From positions 62,001-126,000 of the forward strand of contig MABD01000034.1 in assembly GCA_002162955.1 (NCBI GenBank): a DNA stretch of 64,000 bases, read 5' to 3'. Below, in pieces: positions 28,431 through 36,823 of the stretch. The stretch's first letter is position 1, and every line of letters starts with the position of its first letter. This DNA is from Gammaproteobacteria bacterium 45_16_T64 (GTDB lineage Bacteria; Pseudomonadota; Gammaproteobacteria; Pseudomonadales; Ketobacteraceae). The notes beneath the pieces were generated by a model. The model had not been told where the DNA came from. It made no database searches and was given only the letters and a program-made list of their open reading frames with translations. The translations under genes and the position numbers were made by a program.

Positions 28431-29177
28431 ATGTTATTAAAGAAGCTTGCTCTAGGTGTTTCCACTCTATTACTTGCCGGTGTTACTCACGCAGCACCTA
28501 TCAATTATTGGGTCGACAATGGCTTCAGCCAAATCGGTGATGACGAAGGTGTCGCGGGTAACGGTTTCGTTAACCCAGGCTGGGGTGGACAGGACTTTGA
28601 CGCCGAGTACATGTTCTACAAGATTGAAGGTAATCAACTTCATATCGGCTTACAAACAGGCTTCGACGTATCCACTGGGCAAATAAACCACGGCGGAAAA
28701 GACTACTACGCGGGTGACCTTGCCCTTTCATTTGACGGTGACACATCAAATTACGAATACGCCATCGACTTTGGCCTATTTACTCAAGGCTATACTGGCG
28801 GACCTATCGACGCAGGTTCTGGCACGGGTATCGATGCTGCGGGCCTATACAGCGTATCAAGCTGGAATAACGACATCTACTTCGACCAATCTGCACCTTT
28901 CGCAATGGATGCAGGCACATTAGAAGCGAATTTACTTTCTAGTGCGACTGGCTTGAGCGGCGAAAGCTATTATCAAACTGCGTCTTTTGACCTTTCTCTA
29001 CTGGGTCTATCTGGAGACATCGAGCTCGATTCACACTGGACAATGAGCTGTGGTAACGATTACGTTGATGGACACGCTGAAATAAGCATCCCAGTATCAG
29101 AACCTGCTACATTACCGCTATTCGCGTTCGGCGCAATGCTAATGCTGATGGGCCAACGTCGTCGTTTCAAGGCGTAA
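28431..29177 (+). CDS. PEP-CTERM sorting-signal exported protein
   Basis: 248 residues. Signal peptide KKLALGVSTLLLAGVTHA, mature part beginning APINYWVDNG. The C-terminus has SEPATLPLFAFGAMLML then a basic end GQRRRFKA, the tripartite PEP-CTERM arrangement (motif, hydrophobic helix, Arg cluster), recognised by exosortase and processed for surface display or export. The body is rich in Asp, Gly, Tyr and aromatic residues with only one Cys, and looks beta-rich; function unknown. A terminator follows. The exosortase is not in the window. Confidence 0.85.
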   Translation: MLLKKLALGVSTLLLAGVTHAAPINYWVDNGFSQIGDDEGVAGNGFVNPGWGGQDFDAEYMFYKIEGNQLHIGLQTGFDVSTGQINHGGKDYYAGDLALSFDGDTSNYEYAIDFGLFTQGYTGGPIDAGSGTGIDAAGLYSVSSWNNDIYFDQSAPFAMDAGTLEANLLSSATGLSGESYYQTASFDLSLLGLSGDIELDSHWTMSCGNDYVDGHAEISIPVSEPATLPLFAFGAMLMLMGQRRRFKA

Positions 29178-29213
29178 GCAACGCCTTTACGACAAAGTAA
29201 ACAAAGATTGATT

Positions 29214-29241
29214 AAAAAAGGGAGCAAACGCTCCCTTTTTT
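29214..29241. terminator. Bidirectional terminator between the PEP-CTERM gene and miaA
   Basis: AAAAAAGGGAGC and GCTCCCTTTTTT with a four-base loop between two convergent genes; the miaA stop codon touches its right edge. Confidence 0.95.
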
Positions 29242-30172
29242 AATGCCTGTCGATAACGTTATTAGCCTGGCAAAGCACATCACCACCATGGCCCTCACCT
29301 TCCAACCAATGGATGGTTGTGCCTTTTCTCTCCATGCGACGAAACCATTTCATCTGCTGTTTTGAAAATGTATGAATAGCAGAATTCAATTTTTGAAACA
29401 TATCATTTTTATTGATCTCACCTTGAAGATAGGCCCCCACAAAACGATATTCCAACCCGTAAAAATGTAACGTGTCCCAACTCACACCTTTCGCATGCAG
29501 GCTTTCAACCTCTTCAATCAGACCCTGCTCAATACGCAGCGTTAAACGATGCGTAATTCTTTTCTTTAACAATTCCCTTTCCCAACGAATTCCCAGTATG
29601 AGTGGCGAAACCGATGGCATCTCTATGGCAGTTTTCTCGGCAGAAAGCTCCGCTTCGGCTATTTCTATCGCTCTCACCAACCGTTCACGTATCAGTAAGT
29701 CGGTCGTATTGTGCAAAGTAGGGTTACGCGCTTTTAATAACTCAACCAACTCTTCATGAGCCTTATCTTCAAGACTCGCTCTTAGCGTGACATTGGTGGG
29801 CACCTGAGTAAATTGGTATTGCTTAACCACAGACTCAAGATATAACCCCGTCCCCCCCACCAACAACGGGAACTTACCTTTAGCCTGAATTTTGCTGAAC
29901 GACGCAGAAAATCCTTTTTGGAATTCAAAAACATTGTATTCATAACCCGGATCAACAACATCGATCAAGTGATAAGGTATATCGCCGTATTCATCCAGGT
30001 CTTTTCCGCTACCAATATCCAAGCCACGATAAACTTGTCGAGAGTCTGCAGAAATTATTTCACCCTGTAGCTGCTCTGCCAATTGAACACCGAGCGCGGT
30101 TTTTCCAGAAGCGGTTGGCCCCAACACAACGATCAGATTAGGTTTATCTGGCAACATTTTTCCCCTTAACAT
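29240..30172 (-). CDS. miaA: tRNA dimethylallyltransferase MiaA
   Basis: 310 residues; a start at residue 6 (MLPDKPNLIVV) is equally good. Transfers dimethylallyl to A37 of tRNAs reading UNN codons. Seen: P-loop VLGPTASGKTALG, the DSRQVYRGLDIGSGKD segment, HLIDVVDPGYEYNVFEFQ, LVGGTGLYLESVV, and KQQMKWFRR near the end. The start overlaps the end of the upstream PLP enzyme gene by up to 29 bases, implying coupling. Not in the usual mutL-miaA-hfq setting, so this locus is unusual. Confidence 0.94.
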   Translation of the reverse strand: MLRGKMLPDKPNLIVVLGPTASGKTALGVQLAEQLQGEIISADSRQVYRGLDIGSGKDLDEYGDIPYHLIDVVDPGYEYNVFEFQKGFSASFSKIQAKGKFPLLVGGTGLYLESVVKQYQFTQVPTNVTLRASLEDKAHEELVELLKARNPTLHNTTDLLIRERLVRAIEIAEAELSAEKTAIEMPSVSPLILGIRWERELLKKRITHRLTLRIEQGLIEEVESLHAKGVSWDTLHFYGLEYRFVGAYLQGEINKNDMFQKLNSAIHTFSKQQMKWFRRMERKGTTIHWLEGEGHGGDVLCQANNVIDRH

Positions 30173-31145
30173 CTTTTAACTTTGTATTGTTCGTCGTTTC
30201 ATTGTTCGACTGAATATTAGCCTGCTTATCATTACGTCGCAGATATCGAGGTAACATACTTTGATTGCCCAACACACCACCCTGATGAATATAAAGCACG
30301 TCACTTTCAGCGGGCATTTCGTTTTCTATATGTTCGAATAAGCTAATCCACCCTAACGGATCGTAGAGCAGCTCAAATTCAATGCCGGTTTCACACCGAA
30401 GCTCCTCCCACATATCAAAAAATTCCGCATAGAGTTTTCCAAAATGATATTTCTTCTTTGGTAGTAATATAGTCGGTAATTTAGCCTGCCCCTGTGAAAG
30501 CATTAAAAACTGTTGCTTAAGGTATGTATCGTCGCCGACACAAGCACAGGTTAATACCTCAAAGGGCACGTGTTTTTGTAAATAAAATGCAGTGGTACCC
30601 GTACCGGATGGCAACATTACGGTAAGTTTAGTGATATTTTGACCTGCCGCCCATTGGACAATTTCCTCAGCCAAAACAGAAATACCCCACTCCGCCATTT
30701 GATGGCGACCTCCCTCAGGAATAAAAAGACTGCGTTGGTCTTCTGCCGTTATTGCTTCCAACGTTGCTACATTATTCGATGAAGATGGCATATCGGATAA
30801 CAGACAAATATTAGCCCCATTTTCCAGAGCTGCTTGATAATTGCCAAGTGGCTGTTGCTGTAGAAAAGAAGGCACATGATCTACATAAAAATCCAACGCC
30901 CACTGTTTTTGTTTTGCTAACACTGATAACGAATACAGAAAGTTTGACTGTACTGACCCATGACTGACTATTCGGTCAATATTTTTAGGGGCATCTTGTA
31001 GTAAATAGGCCAACTTCCTGGCTTTGTTGCCGGCGAACCCTGCAGACAATTGATCATCACGCTTAATGTAAAACTTGCGCCCTCTACACTGAACGGCATC
31101 AATGGATGAACCTGTTAATTGCTGACCCGACATAACTAACCTCAC
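30144..31145 (-). CDS. PLP-dependent D-cysteine desulfhydrase/ACC deaminase-like enzyme
   Basis: 333 residues. Fold type II PLP enzyme: KRDDQLSAGFAGNKARKLAY holds the PLP lysine, HGSVQSNFLYSLSVLA is the substrate-carboxylate loop, PSGTGTTAFYL binds phosphate and YIHQGGVLGNQSMLPRY closes the protein. Such enzymes split D-cysteine or ring-open 1-aminocyclopropane carboxylate; the residues that separate the two activities were not resolved. The tail of about 25 residues is Asn/Lys-rich. Overlaps miaA, so probably co-transcribed. Confidence 0.82.
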   Translation of the reverse strand: MRLVMSGQQLTGSSIDAVQCRGRKFYIKRDDQLSAGFAGNKARKLAYLLQDAPKNIDRIVSHGSVQSNFLYSLSVLAKQKQWALDFYVDHVPSFLQQQPLGNYQAALENGANICLLSDMPSSSNNVATLEAITAEDQRSLFIPEGGRHQMAEWGISVLAEEIVQWAAGQNITKLTVMLPSGTGTTAFYLQKHVPFEVLTCACVGDDTYLKQQFLMLSQGQAKLPTILLPKKKYHFGKLYAEFFDMWEELRCETGIEFELLYDPLGWISLFEHIENEMPAESDVLYIHQGGVLGNQSMLPRYLRRNDKQANIQSNNETTNNTKLKDVKGKNVAR

Positions 31146-31272
31146 ACTCTATCGCCGCATCATACCACTGTTAAAGCCCGGCTGAGCCGTTATTGAACTA
31201 TCTTCCATTAAGCACTGAATGCTAATTGATTTAATTCACACACTTATAGTACTATCGTGCCGATTTTAATTA

Positions 31273-31282
31273 CCCCCCCCCC
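31273..31282. repeat. Ten-base poly-C tract before an SDR gene
   Basis: A run of ten C stands 16 bases before the ATG at 31299, just ahead of the ribosome site GGAG. Runs of this length can slip during replication. Being in the 5' leader it could alter expression but not the frame of the chosen protein. Confidence 0.6.
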
Positions 31283-31298
31283 TTTCGGAGATGTGATC

Positions 31299-32351
31299 AT
31301 GACCCGCATACTAACCAACGCCCCTGTCCTCGTTACTGGTGCCAATGGCTATATCGCCTCATGGCTTGTCAAACAGTTACTAGAACAAGGTCACCAGGTT
31401 CATGGCACCGTCCGCGACAAAACCAACACCCATAAAGTGGGCCACTTACTCACGTTAGCGGACGCATTTCCTGGTCAGCTTACCTTGTTTAACGCTGACC
31501 TCTTTAATGAGGGGGAATTTGATGATGCCATGTTGAGCTGTGAATATGTATTTCACACGGCATCGCCTTTTATTATACGCGGTTTGAATGACCCACAAAA
31601 AGAACTCGTCGACCCGGCATTAAAAGGCACTCGCAACGTATTAGCGTCAGCCAACCGAATAGATAGTGTTAAACGCGTCATATTGACCTCCAGCGTTGTC
31701 GCCATCTACGGGGATTATGTCGACATGCAAAATATCAATGAAGACGTATTCTCAGAAAAACACTGGAATACCACCTCATCACTACAGCATCAGCCTTATT
31801 CATACTCCAAAACGGTTGCAGAGCAAGAAGCGAATAAGATACACACATCTCAAACCCGTTGGGATATGGTGACACTAAACCCTGGCTTAGTACTTGGACC
31901 ATCGCTAGCCCAAGCGTCAGACTCCACTAGCCTGTCAACCATGTTGGAATTAATGGACGGCACCCTACAAACCGGCGCGCCCAATTTGCGCTTCCCTATT
32001 GTTGATGTACGTGATGTCGCAACGGCACATATTCTCGCGGCAAATACAGCATCCGCAAATGGACGCCATGTTCTTGTGGCAAGTTCCGTATCAATGCTAG
32101 AAATGGCCAAAACCATTCGCGAAAAATTCGCCTCCCGCTGTAAACTACCGCGCTGGGAAGTGCCGAAAGCTGCGGTGTGGTTAGTCGGACCATTTATGGG
32201 AATCACACGAGACTTTGTGAAAAACAACGTAGGGTATGCGATTGAATTTGATAACAGTAAAGCAAAACAATCCCTGGGATTAACGTTTAGACCATTAGCA
32301 GAAACGATTTTGGATCATGCCGAACAAATTATTGAGGATGGCCTTGTGTAG
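31299..32351 (+). CDS. Extended SDR, dihydroflavonol-4-reductase/epimerase-like
   Basis: 350 residues from ATG at 31299, which follows GGAG; an ATG 14 codons upstream lies before the poly-C tract and is less likely. Rossmann motif VLVTGANGYIASWLVKQLLE, the Asp of LFNADLF, HTASPF, the Ser of LTSSVVAIYG and the YxxxK pair in PYSYSKTVAEQEA are seen. The C-terminal lobe has FPIVDVRDVATAHI. Reduces or epimerises a carbonyl/hydroxyl substrate with NAD(P)H; substrate unknown. Stands alone between two leftward operons. Confidence 0.88.
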   Translation: MTRILTNAPVLVTGANGYIASWLVKQLLEQGHQVHGTVRDKTNTHKVGHLLTLADAFPGQLTLFNADLFNEGEFDDAMLSCEYVFHTASPFIIRGLNDPQKELVDPALKGTRNVLASANRIDSVKRVILTSSVVAIYGDYVDMQNINEDVFSEKHWNTTSSLQHQPYSYSKTVAEQEANKIHTSQTRWDMVTLNPGLVLGPSLAQASDSTSLSTMLELMDGTLQTGAPNLRFPIVDVRDVATAHILAANTASANGRHVLVASSVSMLEMAKTIREKFASRCKLPRWEVPKAAVWLVGPFMGITRDFVKNNVGYAIEFDNSKAKQSLGLTFRPLAETILDHAEQIIEDGLV

Positions 32352-32367
32352 GAAAGCGTCTAAACTC

Positions 32368-32724
32368 TTAATGTCCATACTTAACGGAGAATCGCTGTTG
32401 CCATTGGCCTCGATTCTCCATCACACAATCTTCTTCTGTATCAAAAAGAATGCTTCGATTAGCATCCTTTATTTTCACTCCTATATCATCCATGCGATGA
32501 CATATAATATCTCTAAGATAAGCATCTTTATTCAGCGCGCGTGCTTGTGCCAACCTCAACTGAGTCTCAAATACACAAATGATAGTAAGCGACTGTGGAA
32601 ATGCATTGTAGTTGACTAAATGCGTCACCCATGAAAATCCATCAACATCCTTGAGGGCAGACTCACATACCTCTGTCAGTGTTTCTACTATCGCTTTTTC
32701 TCGCTTCTTATCCGTTTTTTTCAT
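32368..32724 (-). CDS. Conserved hypothetical protein beside a NYN-domain gene
   Basis: 118 residues beginning MKKTDKKREKAIVETLTEVC, then WVTHLVNYNAFPQSLTIICV and a C-terminal RSILFDTEEDC. Similar short proteins are common in pseudomonads and sometimes carry the label Fis-family regulator, although no HTH is visible here. No function is proposed. Five bases downstream of the NYN gene and likely in the cmoA-cmoB transcript. Confidence 0.7.
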   Translation of the reverse strand: MKKTDKKREKAIVETLTEVCESALKDVDGFSWVTHLVNYNAFPQSLTIICVFETQLRLAQARALNKDAYLRDIICHRMDDIGVKIKDANRSILFDTEEDCVMENRGQWQQRFSVKYGH

Positions 32725-32729
32725 GATAA

Positions 32730-33224
32730 CTACAACAACAAATCATCTTCAATTGGATTAAATACACTGGCGGCATGAATTAACGACGTTGCCGTTAACT
32801 CAGATACACCATAGACTTCAGCGGCAACACCATAGTCTTTTTTAATTTTCTCTAGCAACAAATCAAAGTCGCCATCACCGGAAAGTAAAATAGCGGTATC
32901 AATGTCACGGGAAACATCCATCACATCAATGGCAATACCGACATCCCAATCACCTTTTGCGGAACCATCACTGCGCTGAATGAATGGCTTTAGCTTTACA
33001 TCAAAACCGATATGCTTAAGCGCACGTTGAAATTTCAGTTGTGATTCATCACCCCGATGTATTGCATACGCTGTCGCTGAGACAATATCACCTTGTTCGC
33101 TTATACGTCGCCATAATTCACGGTAGTTAAATTGCCTGCCATAAGCTTGCCTTGTGGTGTAATAGATATTTTGTACATCCACAAAAATGCCAATACGTTT
33201 CGCTGTGCTTTCGCTGACACTCAT
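32730..33224 (-). CDS. NYN-domain (LabA/DUF88) putative ribonuclease
   Basis: 164 residues. PIN-like NYN fold: first acidic strand IGIFVDVQNIYY, KGDWDVGIAIDVMD, and AILLSGDGDFDLLLEKIKK, whose aspartates would bind metal. The family has nuclease-type active sites acting on RNA. Its start codon directly follows the cmoB stop codon without a gap, so it is likely co-translated with the tRNA wobble-modification genes; a tRNA-related role would be speculative. Confidence 0.88.
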   Translation of the reverse strand: MSVSESTAKRIGIFVDVQNIYYTTRQAYGRQFNYRELWRRISEQGDIVSATAYAIHRGDESQLKFQRALKHIGFDVKLKPFIQRSDGSAKGDWDVGIAIDVMDVSRDIDTAILLSGDGDFDLLLEKIKKDYGVAAEVYGVSELTATSLIHAASVFNPIEDDLLL

Positions 33225-34202
33225 TTATCGTGCTGCCGTCGCAACAAATACCGCCCTTTTAGGCGCAGGATAACCTTCAATCGTTTTAGTCACATCGTCA
33301 GGGTCCAAAAAATCACCCAAGGATTGAAACGTCATCCACTCTGTCGCTCGCTGCTCATCCAATGCCGTGGGCGCACAATCCACCATTCTGACATTTTTGA
33401 AGCCACACTTCTCTAACCACAACATCATGGTATCGGGGGATGGTAAAAACCATACATTGCCCATTCGAGCATATCGCCCAGACGGTACCAAGGTATCTCC
33501 TAAGCCACCATCGATCACCAACGTCTCTAATACTAACTCACCACCGGGACGCAATAACTCTCTCAGTTCAATCAAATGATCCATCGGTGAACGACGATGA
33601 TATAACACCCCCATCGAAAACACGGTACAGAAAGATCGCATATTCTTTGGCATCGCTTCTATACCAATGGGCAAATAGTACGCCGATTGCTGACCTACAA
33701 AATGCTGAATCGCATAAAACTGCATCATAAATAACAAGGATGGATCAATACCAATCACCATCGCTGGATCTTCAGCACACATACGCCACATGTGATATCC
33801 ACTACCACAACCAACATCCAATACGGTACGGTTCTTAAGAGGACTAATATGGGGCAATACTCGATCCCACTTCCAATCGGATCGCCATTCGGTATCAATA
33901 TCCACACCACCAATAGAGAATGGCCCTTTACGCCAAGGATGCAAACCCAACAAACTTTCTTTTAATTCAGCCAGCGATTTTTCTGACAACGGATCGGCTG
34001 GGTTCGCGGTAACTGCAGACTGATCAAAATTAACCCGCGTATCGTGTAACGTTGGAAGCTTATCCAGTACCTCATTCCAACGGGCAAAATCCCCATGACG
34101 CTCAGGTTCAAAATCGTCGTTCACTACCTGTTGAAAATGCGTCAACCATTTCTCTAATGGTGTGCGCTTAAGATGCTCAAAGAAAGGCTGGTGATTTATC
34201 AT
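33225..34202 (-). CDS. cmoB: tRNA U34 carboxymethyltransferase CmoB
   Basis: 325 residues, normal length. It carboxymethylates 5-hydroxyuridine at tRNA position 34 using carboxy-SAM to give cmo5U. Seen: KGPFSIGGVDIDTEWRSDWK, SAM motif I VLDVGCGSGYHMWRM, FCTVFSMGVLYHRRSPMDHL and ELVLETLVIDG. Works directly after CmoA, encoded 8 bases upstream. Confidence 0.95.
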   Translation of the reverse strand: MINHQPFFEHLKRTPLEKWLTHFQQVVNDDFEPERHGDFARWNEVLDKLPTLHDTRVNFDQSAVTANPADPLSEKSLAELKESLLGLHPWRKGPFSIGGVDIDTEWRSDWKWDRVLPHISPLKNRTVLDVGCGSGYHMWRMCAEDPAMVIGIDPSLLFMMQFYAIQHFVGQQSAYYLPIGIEAMPKNMRSFCTVFSMGVLYHRRSPMDHLIELRELLRPGGELVLETLVIDGGLGDTLVPSGRYARMGNVWFLPSPDTMMLWLEKCGFKNVRMVDCAPTALDEQRATEWMTFQSLGDFLDPDDVTKTIEGYPAPKRAVFVATAAR

Positions 34203-34210
34203 AGGAAAGA

Positions 34211-34957
34211 CTACTTAATGGCGTAAATAGAAATAAAGTTAAAACACTGAAACCAGCACTGTATTGTACTGAATCCCGCTTGTTGTAAACGTTCTACATG
34301 CTCATCCAACGTATCGGGAACCAATACGTTCTCAATCGTCTGGCGTTTTTGGCTAATTTCCAAATCGCTGTATCCATTGGCACGTTTAAAGTCATGATGC
34401 AGATCGGTAAACTGCTCCTGCTTTGACTGCTCATCAAAACAAATTTTTTCCGATACGACCAACACACCTCCAGGCAATAGACCATTGTAGATATTGGTGA
34501 GCATCCCAAGGCGTTCTGCTGGATCTAAAAACTGTAAAGTAAAGTTCAGCGCGACAAGAGACCCATTGTGGATATCAACATTCTGAATGTCATCACAAAT
34601 AAGCGACACCGGTACACCCGCGCCATGCTGGTCAGCCTGTTCAATATTCTGTTGGCATTGATGAATCATCGCGGTGGAGTTATCTACACCCACCACCTGG
34701 CAATCGGCAACACTGATATGTCGACGCAGCGCTAATGTCGCAGCTCCCAGGGAACAACCTAAATCATAAACCGTTGAATTCGGTTGAACATAGCGCCCAG
34801 CAAACACCCCGAGCATTGAAATAACCGTTTCATAGCCTGGAACTGAACGACGAATCATATCGGGGAAGACATTAACAACTTGCTCATCAAAGGCAAAATC
34901 TACCAGATGCGTTTGATGTTCTTGAAATAGCCGGTCTTTACTGGGATCTTTGGTCAT
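34211..34957 (-). CDS. cmoA: Carboxy-SAM synthase CmoA
   Basis: 248 residues from ATG at 34957 (MTKDPSKDRLF), matching the E. coli length of about 247; an open frame runs 37 codons further upstream but its sequence is not family-like. Makes carboxy-S-adenosylmethionine from SAM and prephenate for CmoB. Seen: FAFDEQVVNVFPDMIRRSVP, the SAM loop VYDLGCSLGAATLALR, ALNFTLQFLDP and DLHHDFKRANGYSDLEISQK. Confidence 0.95.
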   Translation of the reverse strand: MTKDPSKDRLFQEHQTHLVDFAFDEQVVNVFPDMIRRSVPGYETVISMLGVFAGRYVQPNSTVYDLGCSLGAATLALRRHISVADCQVVGVDNSTAMIHQCQQNIEQADQHGAGVPVSLICDDIQNVDIHNGSLVALNFTLQFLDPAERLGMLTNIYNGLLPGGVLVVSEKICFDEQSKQEQFTDLHHDFKRANGYSDLEISQKRQTIENVLVPDTLDEHVERLQQAGFSTIQCWFQCFNFISIYAIK

Positions 34958-35078
34958 GGAATTGATATATGTTGGGGACAGTTGGAGGTGAATTGTATGC
35001 AAATTCACCTCAGAAGCAACTACCCCGCGTAAGACTCTCACCGATGCCGGTAAAAGCCTAGGGTACATAGGCTATCCG

Positions 35079-35768
35079 TTATCGAACATCCGTCACCAGC
35101 ATGTCGTCAAAAAAGTCCCCTAGACGCAACATGGAAGGCTCATCCAAGTCTTTGAACACTTTGTTCACCACCATATGTCCCGCCGCACGAGAGGTCACTA
35201 CCGCCGCATCACAAATTTTCTTAACCACAAAGTTCACTTTCAATAGACCGATGATTTCTACCATCATATTGTCAATACAGGCATCAACCACCTGAATCAT
35301 CACTACTGCAAGCTCGTCACGCACTTCGTCTAAGCGCCCATCCCTGACTTCTCCCGTTAGCCGAGTAATGTCGTTGTACACCTTTTCACCTAATTCACAG
35401 CCTACTGACACTTTTCCATTAGAGCAGGTCTCCGCCGTTAAGTATGTGTCTTTAACAAATTGGGCCAACGGTTCTAGCTCTTCATTTGTTCTTTTTTTCA
35501 ACAACTTCCCCACCATGGCGGTGATGGTTTTAGACAACGTATTAGAAGCCGAATGGATCAATTTACTTGCCCTTGGGCTCAAACCAACGGCATCACAAGT
35601 ATCCAACATTAACGCCTTAAGGAAGGCCGGAATAAACAGCTCCATCAGCGTATCAAAATGAGGGGACCAACTTTCAGGGGTCTTACGCTCGTAATGGTCT
35701 AGGACATTGTCCGCAGCAGATTTGAGTTCTGGAGATACCGCAAAGGCTAAAAAATAGCGCGTAGTCAT
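35079..35768 (-). CDS. Conserved hypothetical protein
   Basis: 229 residues, starting MTTRYFLAFAVSPELKSAAD. Mostly predicted alpha-helical, with moderately hydrophobic helices (residues about 40-60 and 165-190) but no convincing transmembrane segment or signal peptide. Two cysteine sites (TCDAVG, TCSNGKVSVGCE). It precedes cmoA with a 121-base gap, in the same direction. Not recognised. Confidence 0.65.
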   Translation of the reverse strand: MTTRYFLAFAVSPELKSAADNVLDHYERKTPESWSPHFDTLMELFIPAFLKALMLDTCDAVGLSPRASKLIHSASNTLSKTITAMVGKLLKKRTNEELEPLAQFVKDTYLTAETCSNGKVSVGCELGEKVYNDITRLTGEVRDGRLDEVRDELAVVMIQVVDACIDNMMVEIIGLLKVNFVVKKICDAAVVTSRAAGHMVVNKVFKDLDEPSMLRLGDFFDDMLVTDVR

Positions 35769-35873
35769 AACACTTCCTTATTATTCTCTTATTTGATTAT
35801 TTCTGCCCGAGGCTAACAATATTCACTGCCCCGAGCTATATCCATGCAGACTAGCTAGCATGATATGTTTCTC

Positions 35874-36662
35874 TTACAGGGAGCTCACCAGGTGACCACC
35901 ATCAACGGCAATAACGCTGCCCGTCATATAGCGAGAAGCGCCAGAAGCTAACAAACACAAGGGGCCCAGCAGGTCTTTCATTGCACCTAATTGGCGTTGA
36001 GGGATACGTTTAATGAGTTTTTTACCCGGCTCAGATTCAAAAAAGGCCTTATTAATGTCCGTCGACACATAACCCGGTGCAATCGCATTCACCCGAATAC
36101 CGTCTTTCGCTAATTCTAGGGCCATCGCCTTGGTTAACTGTATCAAACCCGCTTTTGAAGCCGCATATGGCGCAACGTTACCCGCAACACGTTCACCTAA
36201 TATCGAGGCTATATTGATAATACTCGCGAGAGCTGCGCTGTCATCTGTGCCCAAGCGGCGCTTATGACGCTGCGCAAATACCTGACTGACCAGGAATGCA
36301 CCTTTGAGATTCGTATCTAACGTTGTATCCCAATCTTCATCGGTTAATTGTAAAAAAGGCTTATTTGGTGCGATTCCCGCGTTATTCACCACAACGTCTA
36401 CACCGCCGAATACGCTATCCGCTTTCTCAAAAGCCGATACCACCGACTCTCGAGAGCTAACATCCATAGTCACCGCCAAGGCCTTTCCACCTTGACTCTC
36501 AATGGTTTCTGCTAACGCCTGCAAGGGCGCTAGTCGTCTCGCCCCCATCACAATGGTGGCTCCGCGCTGAGCCAGCGCTTCTGCAAAAAACTGCCCAAAA
36601 CCGCTGGATGCCCCCGTAATCACAATGACTTTACCAGCAATATCTAATAATTCGTCGCTCAT
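35874..36662 (-). CDS. Classical short-chain dehydrogenase/reductase
   Basis: 262 residues. TGxxxGxG motif ITGASSGFGQFFAEAL, DVSS, NNAGIAPNKPF, the Ser-Tyr-Lys triad in NIASILGE and APYAASKAGLIQLTKAMALE, then IRVNAIAPGYVSTDI and the C-terminal GSVIAVDGGHLVSSL. NAD(P)-dependent oxidoreductase; substrate unknown. Divergent from rep, 161 bases away. Confidence 0.92.
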   Translation of the reverse strand: MSDELLDIAGKVIVITGASSGFGQFFAEALAQRGATIVMGARRLAPLQALAETIESQGGKALAVTMDVSSRESVVSAFEKADSVFGGVDVVVNNAGIAPNKPFLQLTDEDWDTTLDTNLKGAFLVSQVFAQRHKRRLGTDDSAALASIINIASILGERVAGNVAPYAASKAGLIQLTKAMALELAKDGIRVNAIAPGYVSTDINKAFFESEPGKKLIKRIPQRQLGAMKDLLGPLCLLASGASRYMTGSVIAVDGGHLVSSL

Positions 36663-36823
36663 CTTAACCCTCTACAGCGTATGCCTCGAAACTTGCGGGT
36701 TTTCAGAATATAGAAGTCGAACACCAAGTCAACCGACGAAAGTAAAATTGTTACAATGACGAATTCCTTACTAAGGAGTAAAATGGCGCTCTTTATTCGC
36801 CTGCATTCCACTGAGTAGTATAA

